Part shown: positions 25,168 to 34,137 of the stretch, piece by piece
Numbering within the stretch: the stretch's first letter is position 1
Layout of the letters: each line of letters begins with the position of its first letter
Source of the DNA: Ramlibacter tataouinensis
Lineage (GTDB): Bacteria > Pseudomonadota > Gammaproteobacteria > Burkholderiales > Burkholderiaceae_C
NCBI RefSeq assembly: GCF_027941915.1
Contig: NZ_CP116009.1
Location: 930,001-994,000 of the forward strand
Length of the DNA stretch: 64,000 nt
Direction: 5' to 3'
Translations under genes and position numbers: made by a program
Notes under the pieces: model-generated
Database searches by the model: none
What the model was told of the DNA's origin: nothing
What the model saw: the letters and a program-made list of their open reading frames with translations, nothing else

Positions 25168-26954
25168 TGCGCCTGCTCCCGAAGGACGGTTTCGAAACTT
25201 CCCCATAGCTGCAGGAATTCAGGCGGCAGCACGGGATCTCCCTCGGTCTCGCCGCGGCGGATGCGATCCACGACTTCCTGCACGTGCTGCAACCGGATCG
25301 GCTCGCGGGCGAGCGCGCGTGCCAGCAGCTCGAACACGGGCGCTTCGTCGGAGGCAGAACTCCCCGGCGTTGCCTGAATCCACCTTCGCAGCCCTTCGCC
25401 CCCGCCAAGGGGCTGCCAATCGCCCAGCAGCAGCAGAAGATAGCGGATGAAGGCCTGCCGATTCTTCAGCACGGACCGGAGGATTTCTAGATCGCGGTCC
25501 GGAGGAGCGCCGTCGATCGGCAGGTCGAGCGCGAAGGCGAGCTCCGCGTCACCCAAGGCCAGCCGGAAAGCAAACAGAGAGGTGATCTCCTGGGGCGCGA
25601 GCCCGCCCAGAGCCACCTGCTTCGTGTGCAGCGGCACAGGCACCTGCCTTTGCTGCGGCAGGGACACCGGCCAGAGCGAAACGGCCGCTCCGGAAACGTC
25701 GACGTCTTCAAAGGAGCCGAGCGACAGCTGCCAGCCGTCCTGCTGGTGCTGGCAGCGGATGCTCAAGCCGGCCCCGGCGATCCGCTGGCGCACGTCCTCC
25801 AAAACCTGTTCATTCTGGTCGGCCGCAGGCGCATCCTCGCTGGCCTCGAACACCGTGAGCAGCGGCCCCAGTCCCTTGTCGGCTAGCCAGTCGCCAGGAC
25901 GCCCCACCTTGCTTGCGCGCCCGACCAGTTCAGCCATGAACTCGGTGTTGATGCCCTCCAGCAAGGCGGCGGTGGTGGCGTTGGCCGAGCCCACGAACAG
26001 GTGCGTGTTCCAGCCCCGCTTGCCAACGTAGGCCTTGCCATGCAAACCGCGCTGCCGCCCGGGCACGTCGTCCTCCTCGTCGCCCACTGCCGCCTGCTCA
26101 TTCAGCACGCGGTACTCAAAGCTCGCCGGCAGCCGCGCCTGGATCTTCTGCAGTTCCTCCGCGCGGCTGATCGCAAAGAGCGGTGCGCGGGCAAGCCCCG
26201 AAAGCGCTTCCAGCGCCCCGGCCGTGACGAAGGGCGAAACCAGCCCCAGTTCGTCCCAGCGGCCGCCATCGGGCTGCGGCAGCCAGGCCCGCCGCTTCGA
26301 AGCCGTACCGAGCAGATAGAACCGAACGCTCTCAAAGGCGCCGGGCAGCGACCAGGCGCAGCGCATCACCTCCTCCAGCAAGGACTCGATTTGCTGCTGC
26401 CGCGGTGCCGACAGGGGCTTGCGCGATCGCACGCCCGCGTGGCGAAACAGATCCCGGATCGGGCGGTTCTCGCCCTGCACCTGGCGGCCGATGCTGCCGT
26501 CCAGGCGCAGACTGATATCCCAGGAGCGGTCATCGGTGAGGTTGCGTGACAGCACCAGCAGCGTCAGGCGCACCTCGCCGGTGTCGGGCTGGAGGAACTT
26601 GAGTAGCCACACCTTGGGGTGGAAGGCGCCGCCGTGGCGGCTGGTGACTTCGTGCACCATCGGTTCGACCAGGCCGAGCAGAGGACTGGCGGCGCGAGGC
26701 GTGTGGATGCGCGCCTGCTGGCAGAACACAGTGAGCCTGCCCGAGACCCGCCGCATCGCTTCGACCACGGGGAGGGGATCAAGCACCGGCTCCGCCTGGG
26801 TTTGAGCCGAGGCCAGCCACGCCAGATGCAAGGGGACGCCCAGCAGCGTCACGAGGTCGAGGGAGTACGTGACGGCCACGCCGGCGGCGAATTCGAAACC
26901 CGCCGGCGGCGTCAAGGCGTCGGTGAGCAAGCTGCGCTGGTCCACTCCGATCAT
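25164..26954 (-). CDS. Phospholipase D-family nuclease-like protein
   Basis: About 596 residues with two HKD-type motifs: GAFHPKVWLLKF followed by LTLLVLSRNLT (about 108-135), and GLHGKAYVGKRGWNTHLFVG then SANATTAALLEG (about 300-330). Two motifs in one chain make a complete PLD active site, used by many nucleases such as those of restriction systems. The ATG at 26954 overlaps the TGA of the upstream gene (ATGA) and has GGAG eight bases before it; an in-frame ATG at 26966 is less well placed. Likely effector nuclease of the three-gene operon. Confidence 0.82.
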   Translation of the reverse strand: MIGVDQRSLLTDALTPPAGFEFAAGVAVTYSLDLVTLLGVPLHLAWLASAQTQAEPVLDPLPVVEAMRRVSGRLTVFCQQARIHTPRAASPLLGLVEPMVHEVTSRHGGAFHPKVWLLKFLQPDTGEVRLTLLVLSRNLTDDRSWDISLRLDGSIGRQVQGENRPIRDLFRHAGVRSRKPLSAPRQQQIESLLEEVMRCAWSLPGAFESVRFYLLGTASKRRAWLPQPDGGRWDELGLVSPFVTAGALEALSGLARAPLFAISRAEELQKIQARLPASFEYRVLNEQAAVGDEEDDVPGRQRGLHGKAYVGKRGWNTHLFVGSANATTAALLEGINTEFMAELVGRASKVGRPGDWLADKGLGPLLTVFEASEDAPAADQNEQVLEDVRQRIAGAGLSIRCQHQQDGWQLSLGSFEDVDVSGAAVSLWPVSLPQQRQVPVPLHTKQVALGGLAPQEITSLFAFRLALGDAELAFALDLPIDGAPPDRDLEILRSVLKNRQAFIRYLLLLLGDWQPLGGGEGLRRWIQATPGSSASDEAPVFELLARALAREPIRLQHVQEVVDRIRRGETEGDPVLPPEFLQLWGSFETVLREQAQ

Positions 26955-28222
26955 GCGCAGCTCCATCCTGCGTGCCACTCCTGCAGGTAGCCCCGTGTCA
27001 CGGGCCACCGGTACTGCAGGGCGCCCGTCCCCGCGGCACCGCCCCACTGCTTGCGCGCGGCCGGGTTGTCGAAGCGCGACTGCGCTCCTTTGAGGGTGCG
27101 CTCGCGCGAGCGGATCAGGGCACACGCGCGCTTGGAGGCGACCACGCCCCCTGCCTCGCCGAGCGCCGTGTCCAGCCATTCCTGGACGAAGTTGCGCGTC
27201 GCTGGCGTGATCGCATGGCCGTGGCCGTATACCAGCGGCCAGAACTGCCGCAGGTCCCAGCCGGCGAGGGACGGCAGCTCTCCGTTGGCCCAGTCCGCAA
27301 TGGTCGCTCCGTAGTGGTCTACGAGTTCCTGCCGGCCGTCCAGCTCCGCCAGCTGGTGGTTGTAGAGATAAGCCGCGCCGCGCACCAGCACGTCCAGCCG
27401 GCGGCCATGTTCGACCAGTGCCCGGATGGCCGGTGGAAACTCACCCAGCAGCGGATGCAGCCAGATGGCAGGCGCCTCGGCTGGAGCGGCGTCATCGCGC
27501 AGCCGAAGCGCCAGCCAAGTCAGGAGGCTATGGGGATGGGTGGCCTGCCATTTCTCCAGCAGGTAAGCTGCCTCATTGTGGCTGAGCGCCAAGCAGGCGT
27601 TTGCCGGGAAGTCCTCGTCCCGCAGAGTGATCGCGCTGGGATCCCAGCAGCGTCCGGCGCTGTCAGCTTCGTGGTAATCACCATCTTCGCGCCGGCGGCG
27701 CGCCCTGGTGGTGTCGCGCGCGCGGTCCACCAGGGCCATGTACTGCTGCAGCGAGCCGTCGACGGTGCGGATCCCCCAGCTTTTCAGGCCGGCCCAGTAC
27801 ACGGAGCTGGGCAGCCGCTTGAGCAGACTGCCGGCGTTGCGGCCGATGATGCCTTCTACGCCCTCCGCCTCGTTGGCAATCAGCGCCGCCTGCAGCTGCG
27901 CCTCCGCGCGCCTAGCTTCGGACGGGAACAACTCCGCGCGCACGTTCCTGCTTTCCAGCTGCTGGAACAGCCAAGGTAAGAAGAAGAAGTAACGCAGCCG
28001 CGTCTGGATGGTGGACGTGCCAGGGAACAGCTGGTCCGCGATCGAATCGCGCACGCCGCCTATGCCCATCTCGTCGCGGGCTTCCTTTTCCCTGAAGAAG
28101 GCCAGGAGGCGCATGGTGCGCTCGCTGGCGGCGGCGTCGTGGTCCAACCAGCTGATTGAAGAAGACAGGGTGTTTTGCTGCAGTGGGGCCTCCCGGGTCG
28201 TGCCTAGTGATTTGGAGTACAA
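26951..28222 (-). CDS. DUF6361 family protein
   Basis: First gene of the trio, about 420 residues. The N-terminus SSSISWLDHDAAASERTMRL then EARDEMGIGGVRDSIADQLF and PGTSTIQTRLRYFFFLPWLF is the DUF6361 pattern as I know it; the rest is helical (QEWLDTALGEAGGVVASKRA). No catalytic motif is evident. The start is uncertain: the frame opens with TTG at 28222, homology begins about 20 codons later, and no ATG is available between. DUF6361 genes recur beside PLD and helicase genes, which supports a joint system; biochemical role unknown. Confidence 0.75.
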   Translation of the reverse strand: MYSKSLGTTREAPLQQNTLSSSISWLDHDAAASERTMRLLAFFREKEARDEMGIGGVRDSIADQLFPGTSTIQTRLRYFFFLPWLFQQLESRNVRAELFPSEARRAEAQLQAALIANEAEGVEGIIGRNAGSLLKRLPSSVYWAGLKSWGIRTVDGSLQQYMALVDRARDTTRARRRREDGDYHEADSAGRCWDPSAITLRDEDFPANACLALSHNEAAYLLEKWQATHPHSLLTWLALRLRDDAAPAEAPAIWLHPLLGEFPPAIRALVEHGRRLDVLVRGAAYLYNHQLAELDGRQELVDHYGATIADWANGELPSLAGWDLRQFWPLVYGHGHAITPATRNFVQEWLDTALGEAGGVVASKRACALIRSRERTLKGAQSRFDNPAARKQWGGAAGTGALQYRWPVTRGYLQEWHAGWSCA

Positions 28223-28318
28223 GTCGTCGCGGCCGAGGCGCTCGCGCGCGGGACAGCACCGCTGGGGCGCTGACCGACCTTCGGGTACTCGTTTCCAGAC
28301 ACTGGCGACTCCGATGAA

Positions 28319-28337
28319 CGCTGCCGAATCAAGGCAG
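28319..28337. repeat. Island hairpin, copy 3
   Basis: CGCTGCC - GAATCA - AGGCAG, same geometry. It lies nine bases 3' of the stop of the next gene to the right and about 100 bases upstream of the DUF6361 start. Confidence 0.5.
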
Positions 28338-28345
28338 CGCCCGAC

Positions 28346-29029
28346 TCAGAAAAGTGCTGCGCCTAGCTGCCTGGCGACGTCATCCCACAGCCGCTGAATG
28401 ATCTGTCTCTCGGCGGAAACCAACTCACGGCACCTGAGATCATCAAGCGGATACCAGATTCCGTTTTCTTCTTTGTAGAAGAACCTTTCGTACACGTTCC
28501 CAGTATGCGATTTGCGCCACGGCTCGAACAGCTCGGATAGGCGAGTGAACGCGTGATTCAAGCTGTCGACGGGCATCAACCCGCCGGGTAAGTTGACGAG
28601 GCTTGACTCCAAATACCGTGCCTCCATCCCCTCAAGGCAGAGCGTAAGTCCACCTTCAGATTGCTCTTTCCTGATCTGCTGCGCTGTCGGCCCACCTAAG
28701 CGCACCGAAACGAACTTCGACTCGGCTGCGAGTCTCACCGTATGACTGTGACGGGTCGCGTCGTGCGGCAGAAGTTCGGCGAGTAGTCGGTCCGGGAGTC
28801 CGGACTTGACTGTCAAGGCAACCCTCAACTCCGTACCTTGCGGGAGTACCCTAACAGCCCGCTTCTCAGTGAGTGCCTTGAGAAAATGCCGATCTGAGAA
28901 GGCGCTTCGATCTAGGTGCAAGTCGCCCAGGGCACCATCCTTAACTTTCACAGCCCCTCCGTAGAGAAGCTCCCAATGTCCGTCAACGAGTTTGACCGGG
29001 ACGCGGATGATCTTAGTGCTCAGAGGCAT
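28346..29029 (-). CDS. Hypothetical protein, 227 residues
   Basis: No family recognised. N-terminal half is beta-rich (STKIIRVPVKLVDGHWELLY) and the C-terminal half helical, ending WDDVARQLGAALF. No signal peptide or catalytic motif seen. ATG at 29029 is the natural start. It is bracketed by two hairpin copies, one just after its stop, one 62 bases before its start, so it behaves like an independent unit. Composition is less GC-rich than the flanking core genome, suggesting transfer. Confidence 0.55.
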   Translation of the reverse strand: MPLSTKIIRVPVKLVDGHWELLYGGAVKVKDGALGDLHLDRSAFSDRHFLKALTEKRAVRVLPQGTELRVALTVKSGLPDRLLAELLPHDATRHSHTVRLAAESKFVSVRLGGPTAQQIRKEQSEGGLTLCLEGMEARYLESSLVNLPGGLMPVDSLNHAFTRLSELFEPWRKSHTGNVYERFFYKEENGIWYPLDDLRCRELVSAERQIIQRLWDDVARQLGAALF

Positions 29030-29090
29030 GAACGAACTTTAGTGATCGATTGCTCAGCATCTTAGGCAGCAGACGCGCCAGCACCTAGGA

Positions 29091-29109
29091 CACTGCCCGC
29101 CGCAGGCAG
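29091..29109. repeat. Island hairpin, copy 4
   Basis: CACTGCC - CGCCGC - AGGCAG, same geometry, 27 bases 3' of the stop of the 245-residue gene. Confidence 0.5.
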
Positions 29110-29136
29110 CGCTCGTGCCGGAAAGGTCATTCATAT

Positions 29137-29874
29137 TCAGGGCCATACAGGCAGCGCACCTTTGCTCGACCTCTTAAATGCTGAGAGAGGCCACACCTTA
29201 GTATCTGGCTCGCACACGGAGTAGACGCTCTGCCTTTTCCCAATGCCCCACGAATCTGCCTTCGCCTTGAACTTGTCGCCCTCAGCGTGTCGCTCCCATA
29301 GCAACATCGGCTTTGACGGAGGGCTTTGATGGTCAAACGCAAGGAGGGTGTCGGAGCGGCGCTCCTTCGAATCTAGGTAGTGGTAGTGGTATCCCCAGTG
29401 GCCGTGATTCTCCCTAGCGAGCTTGTCTCTAAGTCCAGGTATTGACGCCAGATACAAGAAGACAGGTTCTGACAAGGGCGGCGTGAGCGGCATTTTGACT
29501 CGCGCCTCCACTACCCCACGCAGAAACTCGCGGCGGTGCAGCCGGACCGTAACCTCACCTAGGTAAACTTGTCCCGATTCGGCCGCCCCAGATGACGAGT
29601 CCGCATTTACGCCGCCGATCTTTTCTGAAAGCGTCCGCACGTCAGCGCGAATGCCCCTCACCAGATCTTCAACCTCATACAGTTCGTCGAGCCCAAACTC
29701 TCTCGGTAAAACTTCGGGGGGCTGGTGGTTCTGCCCTGTACCCACAAGGGAACCGCGCTTGATCGCAGCGTCGGCTTCGCCATCGACTGCTGCAGCGACC
29801 AGCTCGCGCAACATACGAAGATATGCGAGCACTGCTCGCTTGTCTTCAGCCTCGCCTTCACCGGCCACGGACAT
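29137..29874 (-). CDS. Hypothetical protein, 245 residues
   Basis: No family recognised. Residues 1-50 are helical (VLAYLRMLRELVAAAVDGEA); the middle is mixed; the C-terminal part is aromatic (NHGHWGYHYHYLDS) and ends KGALPVWP. ATG at 29874 follows GGGGG. It stands between two hairpin copies just downstream of the restriction operon, in the same orientation. Possibly a cargo gene of the island; nothing points to a function. Confidence 0.55.
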   Translation of the reverse strand: MSVAGEGEAEDKRAVLAYLRMLRELVAAAVDGEADAAIKRGSLVGTGQNHQPPEVLPREFGLDELYEVEDLVRGIRADVRTLSEKIGGVNADSSSGAAESGQVYLGEVTVRLHRREFLRGVVEARVKMPLTPPLSEPVFLYLASIPGLRDKLARENHGHWGYHYHYLDSKERRSDTLLAFDHQSPPSKPMLLWERHAEGDKFKAKADSWGIGKRQSVYSVCEPDTKVWPLSAFKRSSKGALPVWP

Positions 29875-29908
29875 CCCCCATCTTGTTTCCCGAAATGCTC
29901 ACGGCGAG

Positions 29909-29927
29909 CACTGCTTGTTGTAGGCAC
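29909..29927. repeat. Island hairpin, copy 5 (degenerate)
   Basis: CACTGCT - TGTTGT - AGGCAC: the same spacing, with one changed base in each arm. It lies 12 bases 3' of the hsdR stop. Confidence 0.4.
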
Positions 29928-29938
29928 TGCTCGCAGCA

Positions 29939-32926
29939 TCAGTAGTACTGCTTTATGTACTGATACGCCTTTTCGAATAGCTCCTCATCCGCGTGCAGCT
30001 TGTATTTAAACAGAGCCTTGCGCAATGCCTTCTTGACCTCACGCTCGCCGGCCTGCGTCCCTTGCCAACCGGGGAAGCGGACCAGGCGCACGATCTCGTC
30101 GATGTCCGCGACCACGCGTTCGACCATGATGGGCGTCTCGGCCGTCTTGACCTCGTTGAACAGCTCGGTGAGCGCCGCCCTGCCGCGATCCTCGTCCTCT
30201 TCAGGCGGGACCTCCTTCTCAGCCTGCACGGTCTCCTTTGCGATCTCCAGCAACTGCTTCAGAAACTCGACGCTGTTGATCTGGCCGGACTCGAAGCGCG
30301 CCTTCAGAGCATCCAGCCGTTCCGACAAGTTCTTGAACTTCGGATTGCCAGCGTGCTTGCGCAGCCGGCGATGCAATTTGATCTCGATCTCCTTGGCCCT
30401 CTTCGGATCCGGGTTCGAGAGCACCGCTTCCAGCAGATCGGCATCCAGCACGAGGGTGTCAAGGTCATCGCGCACAGCATCGACGTGCACGTTCTGGTGG
30501 ATCAGCTCGATGGTCTTTGCGCCCAATGAGTGCCAGATCAATTTGCCGTGACCGCTGGAAGGCTGCACCGAGTGGTACACCTGGGACAGCCACTTGTAGT
30601 CCTTCTCGAACGGCCCAAGCACCACATCCGGCGACAGCGCTTCCCAGATCCTGTTCAGGATGCTGTATTCGGCGGCGAAACTGTCTCGCACGTCGTTGTT
30701 CGGCAGGCACTGCTGGGCGGCGATCAGGCCCTCGTAGCCTTCCAGCGTCCGGTCGCAGCCGTGAAAGAAGGCCAGACACTTCTGCATTGCCTCGGGCAGC
30801 TTGTCCTTCAGCTCCTGGATGTTGCTGACCACCTGCTTGACGCTCTGGTCGTCGAATTCCAGTGCCGCCGCCACATCGTCGAAGATGCCGAGGTAGTCCA
30901 CGATCAATCCGTGGGTCTTCTGCTCGGAGTAGGTGCGGTTCACGCGGCAGATGGCCTGCAGCAGCGTGTGGTCCCGCAAGGGCTTGTCCAGGTACATCGC
31001 CTGCAGGATGGGCGCGTCAAAGCCCGTCAGCAGCTTGGCCGTGACGATGATCAGCTTTAGCGGGTCGGCCGGGTCACGGAATCGGTCCAGCAGCCGTTCC
31101 TCTTCGTCACGGGTGCGGTCGTACTTCGCGTACTCCGGGTGGTCCTTCTTGTCGGACGCCTGGACCGACATCACGATGTCCGTTGCCTCGGGCGGCAGCA
31201 GCTTGTCCAGCTCGGCCTTGAACAGCAGGCAGGACTCCCGGTCGAACGTGACGATCTGCCCCTTGAAGCCGTTGGGCTCGACCTTGGTCTGGAAGTGCTC
31301 GACGATGTCCTCGCACACCTTGCGGATGCGCTCGGGCGTCTTGACCAGCACGGCCATCTTGGCAGCGGTCTTGGCGAGGTTGTCCTTGTCCAGATCCGAC
31401 AGGCCGCCGGTCAGGTCCTTGTAGGCGGCGTCCAAAGCGGCCTTGTCGATGTGCAGGTCGATCAGCCGGGGCTCGAAGTGCAGCTTCAGCGTGGCACCGT
31501 CGCGGATCGACTCCTCGAAGCCGTAGCGGCTCATGTAGCCCTTCTCGTCTTCGTCGGCACCGAAGGCGTAGAAGGTGTTGCGGTCGGCGCGATTGATCGG
31601 CGTGCCCGTCAGGCCGAAGAGAAATGCGTTGGGCAGGGCCTCGCGCATCTTGCGGCCCAGGTCGCCTTCCTGCGTGCGGTGGGCCTCGTCCACCAGCGCG
31701 ATGATGTTGCTGCGCGTGTTCAGCGCCCCGCTGGCCTCGCCAAACTTAAAGATCGTCGTGATGATGATCTTGCGCACGTCCTGCGCCAGCAACTGCTGCA
31801 GCTTATCCCGGCTGTCGGCCTTCTCCAGGTTGGGTATGTCCGCCCCGGTGAAGGTGCCTGTGATCTGGCTGTCGAGATCGATCCGGTCCACCACGATCAG
31901 CACCGTGGGATTCTTTAGGCCGGCATGCATGCGCAGCTTCTGCGCGGCGAACACCATCAGCAGCGACTTGCCCGAGCCCTGGAAGTGCCAGATCAGGCCC
32001 TTCCTCGGCTGCCCCGCCAGCACACGCTCGACGATCTTGTTGGCCGCCTCGTATTGCTGGTAGCGGCAGATGATCTTGATTCGGCGTTTCTTCTTGTCCG
32101 TGGCGAACAGGGTGAAGCTGCCGAGGATGTCCAGCACCACATGCGGGCGCAGCATGCTCTCGGCCGAGAGCTTGAGCGACTTCAGCGGGTGGTGCTGGCC
32201 ATCTTCACCGTCACCATCCAGGTGCCACGGGCCCCAGTCCTTGACCGGCAGGCCGATCGACCCGTAGTGGTAGGCCTTGCCCTCGGTGGCCACCGAGAAC
32301 ACGTTGCAGACGAACAGCTCCGGCACGAACTTCTCGTAGTCGTCGTGCACCTGCACTGCACCATCCACCCAGCTGATGCACTTCTTGACCGGCGTCTTGG
32401 CCTCGATCAGCACCAGCGGCAGACCGTTGACCAGCAGCACCAGATCGGCCCGGCGCTCAGTGGGCCCTGCGCGGTAGGTGAACTGTTGGGTGACGACGTA
32501 CTGGTTCTGCTTCGGGTCGTCCAGGTCGATCAGCCGCACCGGCACATGCTCGTTGTTCGCGCCGAAGGGCATGGAGCGCTCGCCACGCATCCAAGCGGTC
32601 ATCTCCTCGTTGGCGCGGATCAGGCCATCCGAGCGCACCGATAGCACGATGGCGCGCAGCTTGTAGAGCACTTCGTCGGCCCGGTCGGGCTGGGCGGCAA
32701 TCTCGGGGTTCAAGCGGATCAGCGCATCGCGCAGCCAGGGCTCGACCAGCACTTCCTGAATTTGGCGCGGTACCTCGGAGGGGGCTGCGTAGCGCCAGCC
32801 GATGCCTTTGGGGCTGGGACCGTAGCCGGGCAGGGGTTCCTGTACGGCGCTCGGTGGTGTTGATTTGATCGGGCCTGCAAGCAGGTCGCGGACGTAGGCT
32901 TCGACGGTGTTGGATTCGGTGAACAT
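29939..32926 (-). CDS. hsdR: Type I restriction enzyme, R subunit
   Basis: Motor and nuclease subunit, 995 residues. N-terminal PD-(D/E)XK nuclease core with ERRADLVLLVNGLPLVLIEA then KTP (D about 161, ExK about 175-177). Walker A HFQGSGKSLLMVF (about 315-321), DEAH box LVDEAHRTQEG (about 413-416), then GLTGTP and a complete C-terminal motor lobe. Start ATG at 32926 shares one base with the hsdS stop. It translocates unmodified DNA and cuts it away from the site recognised by HsdS. Last gene of the five-gene operon. The length is normal, with no sign of decay. Confidence 0.95.
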   Translation of the reverse strand: MFTESNTVEAYVRDLLAGPIKSTPPSAVQEPLPGYGPSPKGIGWRYAAPSEVPRQIQEVLVEPWLRDALIRLNPEIAAQPDRADEVLYKLRAIVLSVRSDGLIRANEEMTAWMRGERSMPFGANNEHVPVRLIDLDDPKQNQYVVTQQFTYRAGPTERRADLVLLVNGLPLVLIEAKTPVKKCISWVDGAVQVHDDYEKFVPELFVCNVFSVATEGKAYHYGSIGLPVKDWGPWHLDGDGEDGQHHPLKSLKLSAESMLRPHVVLDILGSFTLFATDKKKRRIKIICRYQQYEAANKIVERVLAGQPRKGLIWHFQGSGKSLLMVFAAQKLRMHAGLKNPTVLIVVDRIDLDSQITGTFTGADIPNLEKADSRDKLQQLLAQDVRKIIITTIFKFGEASGALNTRSNIIALVDEAHRTQEGDLGRKMREALPNAFLFGLTGTPINRADRNTFYAFGADEDEKGYMSRYGFEESIRDGATLKLHFEPRLIDLHIDKAALDAAYKDLTGGLSDLDKDNLAKTAAKMAVLVKTPERIRKVCEDIVEHFQTKVEPNGFKGQIVTFDRESCLLFKAELDKLLPPEATDIVMSVQASDKKDHPEYAKYDRTRDEEERLLDRFRDPADPLKLIIVTAKLLTGFDAPILQAMYLDKPLRDHTLLQAICRVNRTYSEQKTHGLIVDYLGIFDDVAAALEFDDQSVKQVVSNIQELKDKLPEAMQKCLAFFHGCDRTLEGYEGLIAAQQCLPNNDVRDSFAAEYSILNRIWEALSPDVVLGPFEKDYKWLSQVYHSVQPSSGHGKLIWHSLGAKTIELIHQNVHVDAVRDDLDTLVLDADLLEAVLSNPDPKRAKEIEIKLHRRLRKHAGNPKFKNLSERLDALKARFESGQINSVEFLKQLLEIAKETVQAEKEVPPEEDEDRGRAALTELFNEVKTAETPIMVERVVADIDEIVRLVRFPGWQGTQAGEREVKKALRKALFKYKLHADEELFEKAYQYIKQYY

Positions 32927-34137
32927 CACGCCCCCCACGTTTCAGCAAGCAATTGCTTCTTTATTGATTTGCTCGCCGCAATCCTCGATTCCAGTGCCTG
33001 GATGGCGGCATCAAGATCCTTCAATTGGAGCAGCAAGCTATCCTGATCAGTCACGTTGGGCGGACAGATTGGCTGCTTTTTGATTCCAGCAATATTGATG
33101 TTGTAGTTGCCTGCACTGGACTTCACTTCGCCTCGAAGTCGCTGCCTCGTTGATGGCGCGTTCAGGTACTCAGCTAGGAATGCAGGGCGCAACGTAGATT
33201 CGTCGCAGCGGATTCGAATCAGATAGCTGGCATACACGGTCTTTTCATGAAGGTGATCGATGACCACCGAACGGCCGACGTATTGAGGATTTCCGTTGGT
33301 TCGTACAAGGAGGACGTCGCCTTTTCGGAGAGCCAAGCGCTTGTACTCCACATCATTGAGTTGAATACGTTGGAGATCCGAGTAGTCAACGCTCCCCCTC
33401 AAGACATTCGGAATCCGGAGGATCGGATAACCCAGTTCCTCGTAGGCTGAACGCGATGACGAGCCGTAACTCAAGTCTGTCAGGTACGTGCCTAGGGGTT
33501 TCGCAGAGGCCGCTTCAAAGTTCGCTGCCAAGGCATCCTCAACAAGAGCGGCTCTTGTTGCGCGACCAATCTCCACTGCATTCGCGAGAGCCTCCAGAGC
33601 CTTCTCCATCGCGCGAAATGCTTCGACAAGCTCAGCCTGTCGAGAGAGCGGCGGCATTGCGAACTCATATGCCATCAGAGGAGTCTTGTTCAGGAATTTG
33701 TTGGTTGAACCGGCCCAGCGCTCCTCAACGTAGCTCCGAAAGTGCTCGGTCTGCAGCAAGAAGGGTAGGATGGCCTGCAACAACTTGCTCTGATCTTTGG
33801 TTCGTAGGACGAAGAGCTTCTCACCGGTCAACCCGTCGAAATTTGGTTGCGCCAACTTTCTGATGTTGCGCGAATGGAATAAGACATCCCCCGCCTTGAA
33901 TAGACGGTTGAACGTTGGCGGAATGAGCTCGTCTGACGTCAAGCCACTGCGCCGAACCTTCAGGTCGCCTTCATCGATATGTTCGCCGGCTACATATCGA
34001 ATGGCTTCTCCGGATCTGTCGATAAAGAAGTCATTGACGTTTTCGACGACATCGCCCAGCCGAACGCGCTGCCAGTCGAGCGTCGGGCCAGCAGTCTTCG
34101 CCTTAAGCACGCGCGCCCCCTTCTTCGACGAGTCCAT
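32926..34137 (-). CDS. hsdS: Type I restriction-modification system, specificity subunit S
   Basis: 403 residues with the classical double layout: target-recognition domain 1 (about 20-165, starting DWQRVRLGDVV, ending MPPLSRQAELVEAF), a long helix (AMEKALEALANAVE), domain 2 (about 215-370, AKPLGTYLTDLSYGSSSRSA) and a second helix (QLKDLDAAIQALESRIAA). HsdS sets the DNA sequence for both methylation and cutting. Its ATG overlaps the end of hsdM by 35 bases. GC is lower than in the flanking hsdM and hsdR genes, as often seen for exchanged specificity genes. Confidence 0.93.
   Translation of the reverse strand: MDSSKKGARVLKAKTAGPTLDWQRVRLGDVVENVNDFFIDRSGEAIRYVAGEHIDEGDLKVRRSGLTSDELIPPTFNRLFKAGDVLFHSRNIRKLAQPNFDGLTGEKLFVLRTKDQSKLLQAILPFLLQTEHFRSYVEERWAGSTNKFLNKTPLMAYEFAMPPLSRQAELVEAFRAMEKALEALANAVEIGRATRAALVEDALAANFEAASAKPLGTYLTDLSYGSSSRSAYEELGYPILRIPNVLRGSVDYSDLQRIQLNDVEYKRLALRKGDVLLVRTNGNPQYVGRSVVIDHLHEKTVYASYLIRIRCDESTLRPAFLAEYLNAPSTRQRLRGEVKSSAGNYNINIAGIKKQPICPPNVTDQDSLLLQLKDLDAAIQALESRIAASKSIKKQLLAETWGA

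Noticed and set aside
21847..28222. Naming the operon DISARM
   Set aside because: No DUF1998 protein (DrmB), DrmA or methylase is linked, and the PLD protein is much longer than DrmC.
20047..29927. Hairpins as ordinary Rho-independent terminators
   Set aside because: None has a T-run on the gene's strand, and the fixed six-base spacing suggests another role.
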